Positions 54,326-62,624 of a stretch of DNA of 64,000 bases are shown here, in pieces. Source of the stretch: JAXLYE01 sp046351595 (GTDB lineage Bacteria > Myxococcota_A > Polyangia > Palsa-1104 > JAEUJZ01); assembly GCA_046351595.1 (NCBI GenBank), contig JAXLYE010000002.1:1426001-1490000 (forward strand), in the 5' to 3' direction. The notes under the pieces were generated by a model. The model had not been told where the DNA came from. It worked only from the letters and a program-made list of their open reading frames with translations, and did no database searches. The translations under genes and the position numbers were made by a program. How positions within the stretch are numbered: the first letter of the stretch is position 1; every line of letters begins with the position of its first letter.

Positions 54326-57300
54326 GTGCCTGGAATCTCGCTATCAGGCGATGGCAAGCCGTCGCTAACGCCAACCTGGGCGCAGGCGCTTCCCCAGGCA
54401 CCATTACGGGCAATGCTCCTCGCTGGCGCCTGGAGCCCTGCGGTGCCAGCGGATGGCACGCTATTAGCGGAGCTGGGCAGCAACGCGGAAGCTGTCAGGA
54501 CGTTGTGCGAGACGCTTGATGAGCAGCCAGAGGCCCGCGTACTTCACCGCCGTCTCCGCTGGACGCCCGTTGGGGAGCCGGGAGAGCGTTTTGTCTGGGA
54601 ACAGCCCCGCAAGGCTTGGGGCTTGCTGGCACCGCTGCTGGATTCTGCGGACCTTGACCGATTTGCGCAGGTAGTCGAAAAGACCCTGCCGTCCGCTTTG
54701 GCGGATCAAGAAAGCCAGATAGCGAGGGGGCCTTCCAAGCTGATTCGTAGGGGGCTGACGTATAGCCTGGCACTCCTCGGCAACAGTGACGGGTTGATCC
54801 GCGTCACGCCGCCCCCGAGCGCACGGGCGACCCGAGTCGTGAGCAGGCTGCTCAAGCCCCAAGCCGAGCGCTGGCTTGCTCTGGCCGAGCATCTGGCCCT
54901 CCTGGCCGAAGCCGCCCCCGACGCCTTTCTGACAGGGCTCTCCGAGAGTCTGGCGCTGGGCCGTGATGGGATCTCTTCTCTATGGGATGAGCACCCCGAG
55001 ATCATCAAGCAGGTGGCGCACGCTCTGGCCATACTGGCGTTGGATGTCGATCTGCTTGAGCGTGCAGCGCTAGGGCTTGCTGGTCTGGCAGCCGATGGCG
55101 GCCAGCCGCGACCCAACGTGCGCGACTCCCACCCGCTGCAGTGCTTAGAAGATATTTTTGATTATTACTATCCAAAAACAAACGCTTCCATCGAGGAGCG
55201 GCTGGACGTACTCCGCAAGATCTGTGAACAGTTTGAACCAGTAGCTTGGCCTCTGCTGATGGAGCTTCTACCAGAGCCGCGGATGTTCAGCGTCAGTCTA
55301 CCGCTACCTCAGGTCTTGCGCATCTCTGTACCTCCCCGCGTACGTCAAGCATACCCCGGTGAGGCGTATGGGCAGATCCATGCCTTTTTGATGTTGGCGC
55401 TGAGGTTGGTCGGAACGGAGCCACAGCGGTGGGCCGATCTCCTTCGTCACCTGCATAGGCTACCGCCTGAGCTAGCGATCGAGGCATTGGAGCGCCTGCA
55501 AGCGAGCGCTGATGAGATTCATGATGAGGAGGGCTTGGTCTGGGCCGCGCTGCGCACGCGCCTGCATGTGCTTTATGATGCGTCAGATGAGTCCAGTAAC
55601 CAAGAAGAGGCGGCAGCCAAACAGCGGATCCAGGACAAGATTTATAAGCTAGATGAGCTTCTTTATGAAAAGCTGACGCCTGCCCGCTTGGCCATCCGGT
55701 CTGCTTGGGCCTTTTCAACTGGAGCGCAGCCGCCGGGCCGATTTCGGAATCTAGAGGAGGAGCGGCAGGCTCTTGGCGAGCATCAGCAAGCCTACATCCG
55801 CATGTTGGGCCAGCGCTCGGACCGGTGGGATGTATTGACCGAGCTGGCCGAGCGGATCGAGCAACCGTTCTGGTTGGCTCAGGCGCTTGCGATGAGCAGC
55901 TGGGCGGGTGAGTTCGAAACCAGGCTGCTGGCACAGAATTCATTCCATCCCTATGAAAAGATTGCATTTCACTTTCTCGCCTGGCGGCTGGTGAATCGGA
56001 ATTTTTCTGATACCAGCCATCTGATGCGACGCCTGATGGCAGAGCATCGGTATGAAGACGTATGGCAGCTGGCTATAGCACTATCGGGTACCGCGGATGA
56101 GCGCGAGAGCTGTCTGTGGGATCTGCTCGATGAATTAGGTGCGCCTGTCCGCGACGCTTACTGGCGTGAGATCGCGGTCGAGAAGCTGTATGGGAGGGCC
56201 CAGCGCCCCCAGCAGGCAAACGAGCGGGCCATCTGCCGGCTGAAGGAGCTAGGGCGCTATGACGCGGCCATGCGTGCAGCCCTCGTGCTCAAGCCGCGTG
56301 CATCCAATTTGATTCTGCTGGATGTGCTCGCCGCGGTTGCCGAAAAGCTCGAGGCGAGCGAGCGGGCCTGGCAGATTGAGAGGGAGCGATTACAGGCGCA
56401 GGGTGACCTGCAAGCACAAATCAGCCATAGCTTGAGTCGAGGACCCCAGGAAGACAGATATCTTGTTGCGGAGCTGCTTGAGCAAGTCCACCCAAAAGAC
56501 CCGATGGAAATGGAGAGGGCAAGGCAGCTGGAGGCGGCACTCCTCAGCCTGTTGGGAGAGACTCATTACAGACCGCGATGGTTGCCAAAGTACATCAGCG
56601 AGCATCCCGAAGGCTTTGTCAGGTTATGCCGGTCCGGTGCGGCCGAAGATCTCCTGGCCCTGTGGGATGGATTTCCTGGTGATGAGTTACCGACGCGCCA
56701 GGCGCTAGAACACCTCCATCAGTGGGCGGAGACGGTACTGACCCTGCTGCCCGCTGGTGACGGGCGCGCCGATGGACATCTTGCCCTGGCAGCGCTCCTG
56801 ATTCGGCCCAGCGGTACCGATGGAATCTGGCCGAGCGAGGCGGTCAGGAGGCTGCTTGATGAGCATCCAGAACTCTACAAGCCACTGCTGGACGCCAAGG
56901 GCCACCCCCGAGGCATCAGGATGCGGCGGGTCGATACCCTGGTGCAAGAGGCTCGCGAACTGGCAGTCCGCTGCCGAGAAGGGAGTGCGAAGCTGCAGAG
57001 CAGCTGGCCGACCACCGCACGGCTCCTGAGTGAGCTGGCAGAAACGTACGAAGAGAAGGTCGAACTCCAGAGCAGTCTGGATGATTATGACCACCCAGGA
57101 ATCCCGATGAGTTCCCCCAAAGCTGCGGCTCAGCCTCTTTTCCCTCTGCTGAAAGTTCAAATCGAGAATTTCCGTGCGGCTGAGCAGCTGAACTTGCCGC
57201 TGCACCCGCGGCTGACGGTTCTATATGGCCGAAATGCCAGCGGGAAGACGACTGTTCTGGACGCGGTAGCGATTGGGCTGAGCGCCATCGCGCGAAGGCT

Positions 57301-58528
57301 CCCGATGTCCAGCGAGGATGTGGAGCAGCGGCTGCCACAATTTCGTGATGCCGATCGTCACACCAGGTGGCGCCAGGGCAAAAGAGAAGAGAAGGCGAAG
57401 AGGATCAGCGTGTCGCTCTGGGGCCAGCCGCAGGAGCGGGGGAGCGACCCGCTCCACTGGCTCGTCGGGAGGCCATGGGCCAGTCGTGGTCCTGAGGTGG
57501 CTGATCGTGAGGATCCACAGCTACAGCCGTACTTGGATGCCGTTAATGAGGCGCTACGCACCGGCGATACGACCATCGCAATGCCGGTATTTGCCTACTA
57601 TGGAGTTGAGCGCGCAGTCAGCGAACGAGCCAAAGAGGACGCGAGGCCTCCCAAAGAGAGCCCCAGCCGGCCGGCTGGTCTGGAGGGGGCGTTGCATGCT
57701 GCCGCACAGTTTGAAAAAGCGGCTCAATGGTTCCGAGGGATGGAGGACATTGAAGTCCGCCGCCAGCGTGAGAAGCGCGATTATGAACATCCGGCGCTTG
57801 CTGCCGTCCGCGCGGCCATTGCCGCTGCCGTAAAGACACCGGATGGATCATATGTCCGAAACCTGCGGGTCGATGCGGACACCAGCAAGCTGCGAATAGA
57901 CTTCGTCCGCTCCAACGGAGCCGTTGAGAACCTGGAGATTGGACAGCTCTCGGACGGTTTCCGCACCCACCTTGCCCTCGTGTTGGATCTGGCGAGGCGT
58001 ATGGCCCAGTGCAATCCATCTCCGGATGAACAGATGGAACGCGATGGCTTCGGTCTCCGATCCAATGCAGTCGTGCTGATCGACGAAGTGGATCTGCATC
58101 TCCACCCGGCCTGGCAGCAGACGGTCCTTCCGGGTCTGCTCGAAGCTTTTCCCAGGGCTCAGTTCATCGTAACAACCCATAGTGTCCTTACGCTGGGCAG
58201 CATCCAGGATGCTCAGCTTTTCTTCATGGATGGCAGCCATGCAGAGAGTGTCGCTGCTCCGTTCGGAAAGGACGCCAGCCTGATCCTGCGTGAGTACCAG
58301 GGGACGGTTCCACGCGCAGCCGCCGTCGAGGATCGGATAAATGACATCAAGTCGCTGCTGGATCGCCGAGCGTTTGATGCAGCCCGGCGCGAAGTCGATC
58401 AGCTGGAGACTCAGCTTGGTGTAGAGGACCCGGATGTTCAGACGTTGCGCTCCCTTCTTTTTTTCATGGGCCCCGACAGACCATCCCCACAGCCCAGCAG
58501 CCAGGAGAGAGAAGAGGGGAGGAAATAG
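54326..58528 (+). CDS. Giant ATPase of a Septu-like defence system (PtuA-like C-terminus)
   Basis: The protein has 1400 residues. The last 450 form an ABC/SMC-like ATPase of the AAA_21 or PtuA type: strand ending LTVLYGRNASGKTT (Walker A, K974), Q-loop region, LSDG signature (1208-1211), Walker B VVLIDEVDLHLHP (D1253, E1254) and the switch His in IVTTHS (H1285). Residues 1-945 are a helical region without transmembrane segments. It resembles, from memory, the long helical C-terminal parts of other large defence proteins, for example around EDIFDYYYPKTNASIEERLD and WPSEAVRRLLDEHPELY. PtuA proteins are usually 450-650 residues. The GTG 54326 start is the furthest possible, because TGA and TAG stop the frame just before it; ATG 54413 is an alternative, so an N-terminal loss is possible. 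Lower G+C than the neighbours and the HNH gene 2 bases downstream point to an acquired two-gene cassette. Confidence 0.85.
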   Translation: MPGISLSGDGKPSLTPTWAQALPQAPLRAMLLAGAWSPAVPADGTLLAELGSNAEAVRTLCETLDEQPEARVLHRRLRWTPVGEPGERFVWEQPRKAWGLLAPLLDSADLDRFAQVVEKTLPSALADQESQIARGPSKLIRRGLTYSLALLGNSDGLIRVTPPPSARATRVVSRLLKPQAERWLALAEHLALLAEAAPDAFLTGLSESLALGRDGISSLWDEHPEIIKQVAHALAILALDVDLLERAALGLAGLAADGGQPRPNVRDSHPLQCLEDIFDYYYPKTNASIEERLDVLRKICEQFEPVAWPLLMELLPEPRMFSVSLPLPQVLRISVPPRVRQAYPGEAYGQIHAFLMLALRLVGTEPQRWADLLRHLHRLPPELAIEALERLQASADEIHDEEGLVWAALRTRLHVLYDASDESSNQEEAAAKQRIQDKIYKLDELLYEKLTPARLAIRSAWAFSTGAQPPGRFRNLEEERQALGEHQQAYIRMLGQRSDRWDVLTELAERIEQPFWLAQALAMSSWAGEFETRLLAQNSFHPYEKIAFHFLAWRLVNRNFSDTSHLMRRLMAEHRYEDVWQLAIALSGTADERESCLWDLLDELGAPVRDAYWREIAVEKLYGRAQRPQQANERAICRLKELGRYDAAMRAALVLKPRASNLILLDVLAAVAEKLEASERAWQIERERLQAQGDLQAQISHSLSRGPQEDRYLVAELLEQVHPKDPMEMERARQLEAALLSLLGETHYRPRWLPKYISEHPEGFVRLCRSGAAEDLLALWDGFPGDELPTRQALEHLHQWAETVLTLLPAGDGRADGHLALAALLIRPSGTDGIWPSEAVRRLLDEHPELYKPLLDAKGHPRGIRMRRVDTLVQEARELAVRCREGSAKLQSSWPTTARLLSELAETYEEKVELQSSLDDYDHPGIPMSSPKAAAQPLFPLLKVQIENFRAAEQLNLPLHPRLTVLYGRNASGKTTVLDAVAIGLSAIARRLPMSSEDVEQRLPQFRDADRHTRWRQGKREEKAKRISVSLWGQPQERGSDPLHWLVGRPWASRGPEVADREDPQLQPYLDAVNEALRTGDTTIAMPVFAYYGVERAVSERAKEDARPPKESPSRPAGLEGALHAAAQFEKAAQWFRGMEDIEVRRQREKRDYEHPALAAVRAAIAAAVKTPDGSYVRNLRVDADTSKLRIDFVRSNGAVENLEIGQLSDGFRTHLALVLDLARRMAQCNPSPDEQMERDGFGLRSNAVVLIDEVDLHLHPAWQQTVLPGLLEAFPRAQFIVTTHSVLTLGSIQDAQLFFMDGSHAESVAAPFGKDASLILREYQGTVPRAAAVEDRINDIKSLLDRRAFDAARREVDQLETQLGVEDPDVQTLRSLLFFMGPDRPSPQPSSQEREEGRK

Positions 58529-58530
58529 GG

Positions 58531-59184
58531 TTGAGGCGTATCAACAAAGGTCCCGAGCCCCCTGCCCTCACTGCGTATAAACGCCGTGGGCGACAGCGCC
58601 TGGACAGTGACGCACCTCGTCAGGAACTGCGGGAAGCCTTGTGCCAAGAGCAGCGCTTTCTCTGCGCCTTTTGTCAATCGCACATCACGCCCGATGCGCA
58701 AAAGATGCGAATCGCGCATGTGATCCCCCAGGCCACCAGAGAGGGCGCCAACCTGGGCGTGGAATGGAACAATCTCGTTGGCTCCTGCACGGGTGGTGAG
58801 GGGAAACCTGCCAAAGAACAACATTGCGATAAGAAACAAGAAGCCCAGCGGATCCCGGAGCGGCTGGACCCCGTGCGCCTACAAGAGGGGACCGTGCGTT
58901 TCGACGCTCAGGCTCGCATCCTCGGCTGCGATCCAGCTGTACAGCATGCGATCGATGATGTGCTCGGTCTGAATATATGGAGTTTGCGAAATTTAAGAGA
59001 TAGTTGTCTGAAGAAATTAATGTATCTTCTAGTTAACGATTGCTCAGAAAAGAAAATAAGAGAAGAGATCAGTAGGCTTGATGATCCATCGGCTCGCGAG
59101 TTGCCAGTCTGTGTGGACTACCTTCTGTGGCGCCTGCACGAGAAACTTAACACCCTGAATAAGATGGACGCAGGGGCTGATTGA
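58531..59184 (+). CDS. HNH endonuclease of PtuB/TIGR02646 type
   Basis: The 217-residue protein begins MRRINKGPEPPALTAYK, as do PtuB-like proteins of Septu and retron systems. The HNH site is visible: C45-x2-C48 (CAFC), H63 in AHVIPQ, N80/N81 in WNNLVGSC, C86, and H98-C99 in EQHCDKK. The C-terminal helical part is A/T-rich. TTG 58531 is the start, with GGGGAGG eight bases before it; the gene begins 2 bases after the ATPase stop, so translation is probably coupled. The expected role is DNA or tRNA cleavage when released by its ATPase partner, by analogy with Septu. Confidence 0.87.
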   Translation: MRRINKGPEPPALTAYKRRGRQRLDSDAPRQELREALCQEQRFLCAFCQSHITPDAQKMRIAHVIPQATREGANLGVEWNNLVGSCTGGEGKPAKEQHCDKKQEAQRIPERLDPVRLQEGTVRFDAQARILGCDPAVQHAIDDVLGLNIWSLRNLRDSCLKKLMYLLVNDCSEKKIREEISRLDDPSARELPVCVDYLLWRLHEKLNTLNKMDAGAD

Positions 59185-59260
59185 GAGAAGGGGGTGGCTC
59201 GGGGCCTTAGCTGAGTGTCCATGGACCGCTCGCGTGTGCTTGAGCGGTGAGATGAACGGA

Positions 59261-59722
59261 CTGAGAGCCGGGACGAAATGCCTGAGCGCCAGCTCAAAGT
59301 GCCTGAGAGCCGGGAGCGAGTGCCTGAGCGCCAGCCAGAAGTGCCTGCGCGCTGGCTCAAAGTGCCTGAGAGCCCGGAACAAGTGCCTGAGAGCCAGCTC
59401 CAAGTGCCTGAGAGCCCGGAACAAGTGCCTGAGAGCCGGGAGCGAGTGCCTGAGAGCCCGGAACAAGTGCCTGAGCGCCGGGATCAAGTGCCTGAGAGCC
59501 CGGACGAAGTGCCTGAGAGCCCGGAACAAGTGCCTGAGAGCCGGGATCAAGTGCCTGAGAGCCGGCTCAAAGTGCCTGAGAGCCGGGACGAAGTGCCTAA
59601 GAGCCGGCTCGAAGGGCCTGAGCGCCGGGCCAAAGTGCCTGAGAGCCGGCTCGAAGGGCCTGAGCGGCTGGAGCGAGTGTCTGAGCGGCTGGAGCGAGTG
59701 CCTGAGCGCCGGGGCCTAGGGC
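59261..59722 (+). repeat. Strict 21-bp tandem array, 21 full units plus a partial
   Basis: Units start with CTGAG every 21 bp from 59261 to 59702 without a single length change. The conserved part is AAGTGCCTGAGAGCC, with variable bases in the middle. Five strand/frame readings are open through much of it, giving heptads such as VPESPEQ (plus) and ALRHLFR (minus). The last unit runs into the final codons of the patatin gene. A 7-bp-stem hairpin (59225-59248) precedes the array. The 531-base gap has no other feature. Confidence 0.95.
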
Positions 59723-60990
59723 CAGATCTGCCTGAGGCGGTCGACGCTGCCTTGCAGGCCGAAGCGGGCGCAGACCTCGTCGAAGTGGTTGCGGCGGGCG
59801 CGCAGCTGGGCGGCGGCCGACTGGTAGCCGTAGCGCAGGATCTGGGCGCGGACCTCGAAGTTCATGGGGTTTGCCAGGAACATGTCGGCCTCGCGCTCGT
59901 CGGGCTCAAGGACCAGGATGGTCGCGTCCTTGTACTCGGCGGCGCAGCGGCGCAGGCCCTGGTGCAGGCGGGCCTTGATCGACAGCCGCATCGCCTGGTC
60001 CGAGACCGTCAGGAGGCCGAGCTCCGCGAGGTGGCCGGGGCGGCCGGGCAGGTAGCCGCCGTGCGGCTCGGGCGCGCTCGGGTCGTGGCGGAAGGGCACC
60101 ATGGGGTTGATGCACAGGACCAGCTTGGCGCCGCGCCGCAGCGCCACGTCGACGTGCTCGGCGCGGCCGGTGCCGCCGTCGACATAGTCGCGGCCGCGGA
60201 TGCGCACCGGCTCGAACCAGACCGGGATGGCGGAGCTGGCGCAGATGGCCTCGGCGATGCCGACGTCGGCGAGCGAGCCGCCCAGACCCCCGGGCGGTCC
60301 GCTGCCGAAGGCGCCCACCGGCCCACCCCCGGCCGCGGCAAGCGGCCCACCCCCGGCCGCGGCAAGCGGCCCACCAAGGATCGCGCGGTGCCCGGTGTCC
60401 AGGTCGTTGACCGGGATGTACAGCTCGTGCGGCATGTCACACAGGCGCTCGGGGATGCCGTGCCGGCGTAAGAAGCGCTCGAGGTAGCGGTGGTAGGGCC
60501 GCAGCGAGAACAGCCCCGAGGGCAGCGCCCGCACGAGCTCGACGGGCAGCTCGGCCAGGCTGCGGCGGCCGCGGGCCACGCTCCACAGCACCCGCGCCGC
60601 CGCGACCGAGAGGCGCAGGCCCTGGGCCGCGGCGCGCAGCGGCTCGACCCGGAACATGTCCGTGCGGTGGTGCGGGATGAGGTGCTGCTCGAGCGGGTCG
60701 CCCAGGACCGCGTGCGCCAGCCGCCGCGGCGAGATGCCCGCGCACAGCGCCGTCGCCAGGTACGAGCCGGCCGAGATGCCGATGTAGATGTCGAAGCGCG
60801 TGGTGTCGAAGGGGCGGGGCGAGCGCTCGCCGTAGGCCGGGCGGAAGTAGTCGTCGATCGCGGCGAGCGCGCCGAGCTCGTACATGGCCCCGGTGATGCC
60901 GCCGCCGCACAGGCACAGCGCCAGCTTGTCCCGACCCGGGCCTGCCGCCTGTCCCGGGGGTGCTGCCGCGGCGCTTCCGACACTCGTCAT
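59716..60990 (-). CDS. Patatin-like phospholipase
   Basis: This 424-residue lipid acyl hydrolase has the oxyanion motif GGG (29-31), the nucleophile elbow GISAG (S73) and the catalytic DGG (D271), the three marks of the patatin dyad. There is no signal peptide. A Gly/Pro/Ala insert with two near-identical 8-residue repeats (GGPLAAAG) lies at about residues 205-225. The helical middle (about 90-185) is longer than in short patatins. Base composition is host-like, unlike the island before it. It may act on membrane lipids or storage lipids. Confidence 0.9.
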   Translation of the reverse strand: MTSVGSAAAAPPGQAAGPGRDKLALCLCGGGITGAMYELGALAAIDDYFRPAYGERSPRPFDTTRFDIYIGISAGSYLATALCAGISPRRLAHAVLGDPLEQHLIPHHRTDMFRVEPLRAAAQGLRLSVAAARVLWSVARGRRSLAELPVELVRALPSGLFSLRPYHRYLERFLRRHGIPERLCDMPHELYIPVNDLDTGHRAILGGPLAAAGGGPLAAAGGGPVGAFGSGPPGGLGGSLADVGIAEAICASSAIPVWFEPVRIRGRDYVDGGTGRAEHVDVALRRGAKLVLCINPMVPFRHDPSAPEPHGGYLPGRPGHLAELGLLTVSDQAMRLSIKARLHQGLRRCAAEYKDATILVLEPDEREADMFLANPMNFEVRAQILRYGYQSAAAQLRARRNHFDEVCARFGLQGSVDRLRQIWP

Positions 60991-61177
60991 CGCAGGCAGC
61001 GTACCACGCCGCGGAAAAGGTTGGGCGGCTCGCTGCCGGACGTGCCCGGGGCCGGGGCCGGGGCCGGGCGCCTTGAGACCTGCTGGGGGACTGGTGGGGT
61101 CTTATGAGGCCGGGGGGCGCCGTAAAGTCGGGCAGGGACATTGACAACCGCCGTCGGAAAGGCCGAAATGTTGCGGC

Positions 61178-62542
61178 ATGCATCCGCTCGCGTCGTCTAT
61201 CGCTATGGCCGTTGCCCGCCGCCTGGGGCTCTCGCCGCCGAGGTTGTCGCCCGGCGTTTCGTTAAGCCGGGCAAGCCGGGCAAGCCGGGCAGGCCGGGCA
61301 GGCCGGGCAAGCCGGGGCCTGACCGCGAGGCTGGCCCTCTCGGTCGCCCTGGCCGTCCCGGTCGCGGGCCTGGCCCTTACGCAGAGCGGCTGCGCCCAGT
61401 TCGTCGAGAACTTCCGCCCGGTGCTGTTCGCGAAGAAGGCCAAAGAGAACTACGAGCGCGGCGTGCGGTCGATGAAGGGCGAGAGCCACCTCGACGCCGA
61501 GAAGTACTTCCGCTACGTCATCCAGAACTGGCCGACGTCGCGCTGGGCGGCCTGGGCCGAGCTCGGGCTGGCCGACGCCGCCTTCGGCAAGGAGGACTTC
61601 ATCGGCGCCATCGAGGCGTACAAGGTCTTCATGGCGCAGCACCCGCGCCACGAGAAGAAGGTCGACGGCTACTGCGCCTACCGCATCGGCGAGGCCTACT
61701 ACAAGCAGATCCCGTCGGACTGGTTCCTGGTGCCGCCCTCGTACGAGAAGGACCAGGGGCCGGTGATCGACGCGCAGCGCGAGCTCACCGACTTCCTCGA
61801 CCGCTACGGCCGCACGGTCTACGCCGACTCGGCCAACAAGCTGCTCGCCGAGGTGATCCAGCGGCTCGTCGACCACGAGCTGTACGTGGCGCGCTTTTAC
61901 CTCGACCGCAACCGGCCGCGCGCCGCCATCTGCCGGCTCGAGTACGTCGTCGAGAACTACCCGCGCGCCAAGCGTGACGCCGAGGTGCTGCTGGTGCTCG
62001 GCGAGGTCTACCTGAAGCAGGCGACGCGCGCCGAGGAGCTTCTGGGCACCGGCGAGCCGCTGTACGCGATGGCCCGCGCCGAGCTGCTCGACTACCGCTG
62101 CAAGGGCGACGAGGGCAAGGGCGGCAAGAAGGAAGACGACGACGAGGAGCTGATCCGGCCCGAGGCGCCGCCGACGGCCGAGGCCAAGCCCGAGTCGGAG
62201 GAGCCGGCGGAGGCGGGCGCCGCGCAGTCCGCCGCGCCGGCCCAGGCCGCGACGCCCAAGCCGGGCGACAAGGAAGCCAAGGTCCTCTCGAAGGAGGAGC
62301 AGCAGAAGCGGCTGCGCGAGATGCTGCGCGGGCTGGTGCTGAACGCGCGCGACGCGTTTTTGCGCATCACCATCGAGCACAAGAAGGACTTCCGGGCGCA
62401 GCAGGCGCGCCTTTATCTACAGTTTATCGAGCAGCGCTACCGCGACCTGCCCGAGCCGCGCCCCCTGCAGGAGCGGCGCAAGCAGAAGCCCGTCGCCCCG
62501 GCGCCGGTCGGCGACGAGCTGGCGCCGATGCCCGAGGACTAG
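61178..62542 (+). CDS. BamD-like outer-membrane assembly lipoprotein
   Basis: The protein has 454 residues; BamD is usually 240-280. A long basic leader with SRAGRAG repeats (9-bp repeats at about 61266-61312) is followed by ALSVALAVPVAGLALTQSGC, a lipoprotein signal. The TPR fold includes AKENYERGVRSMKGESHLDA, EKYFRYVIQNWPTSRWA, AIEAYKVFMAQHPRHEKKVD, YCAYRIGEAYYKQIP and the family stretch LEYVVENYP. An acidic Glu/Lys/Ala/Pro-rich region (about 310-370) and another helical part make up the extra length. ATG 61205 would give a shorter leader. It would help insert beta-barrel proteins such as the secretin. Confidence 0.82.
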   Translation: MHPLASSIAMAVARRLGLSPPRLSPGVSLSRASRASRAGRAGRASRGLTARLALSVALAVPVAGLALTQSGCAQFVENFRPVLFAKKAKENYERGVRSMKGESHLDAEKYFRYVIQNWPTSRWAAWAELGLADAAFGKEDFIGAIEAYKVFMAQHPRHEKKVDGYCAYRIGEAYYKQIPSDWFLVPPSYEKDQGPVIDAQRELTDFLDRYGRTVYADSANKLLAEVIQRLVDHELYVARFYLDRNRPRAAICRLEYVVENYPRAKRDAEVLLVLGEVYLKQATRAEELLGTGEPLYAMARAELLDYRCKGDEGKGGKKEDDDEELIRPEAPPTAEAKPESEEPAEAGAAQSAAPAQAATPKPGDKEAKVLSKEEQQKRLREMLRGLVLNARDAFLRITIEHKKDFRAQQARLYLQFIEQRYRDLPEPRPLQERRKQKPVAPAPVGDELAPMPED

Positions 62543-62624
62543 CGGCCGGCGCGGTCGCCGCCAACCGGAGGCGGAAGGCCGCAGGTAGCTCAAGCGGAGC
62601 CTCAAGAGGGAACCAGAGGGAAAA

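Noticed and set aside
59261..59722. CRISPR array
   Set aside because: Units are contiguous with no spacers, and no cas genes are nearby.
59044..60471. ORFs through the 21-bp array (heptads on both strands)
   Set aside because: They are open only because the repeat period is a multiple of three; they overlap the HNH or patatin genes antisense and have no ribosome site.
59716..60990. Patatin as effector of the defence cassette
   Set aside because: It is on the opposite strand, has host-like composition and is separated by the repeat array; no nucleotidyltransferase partner is present.
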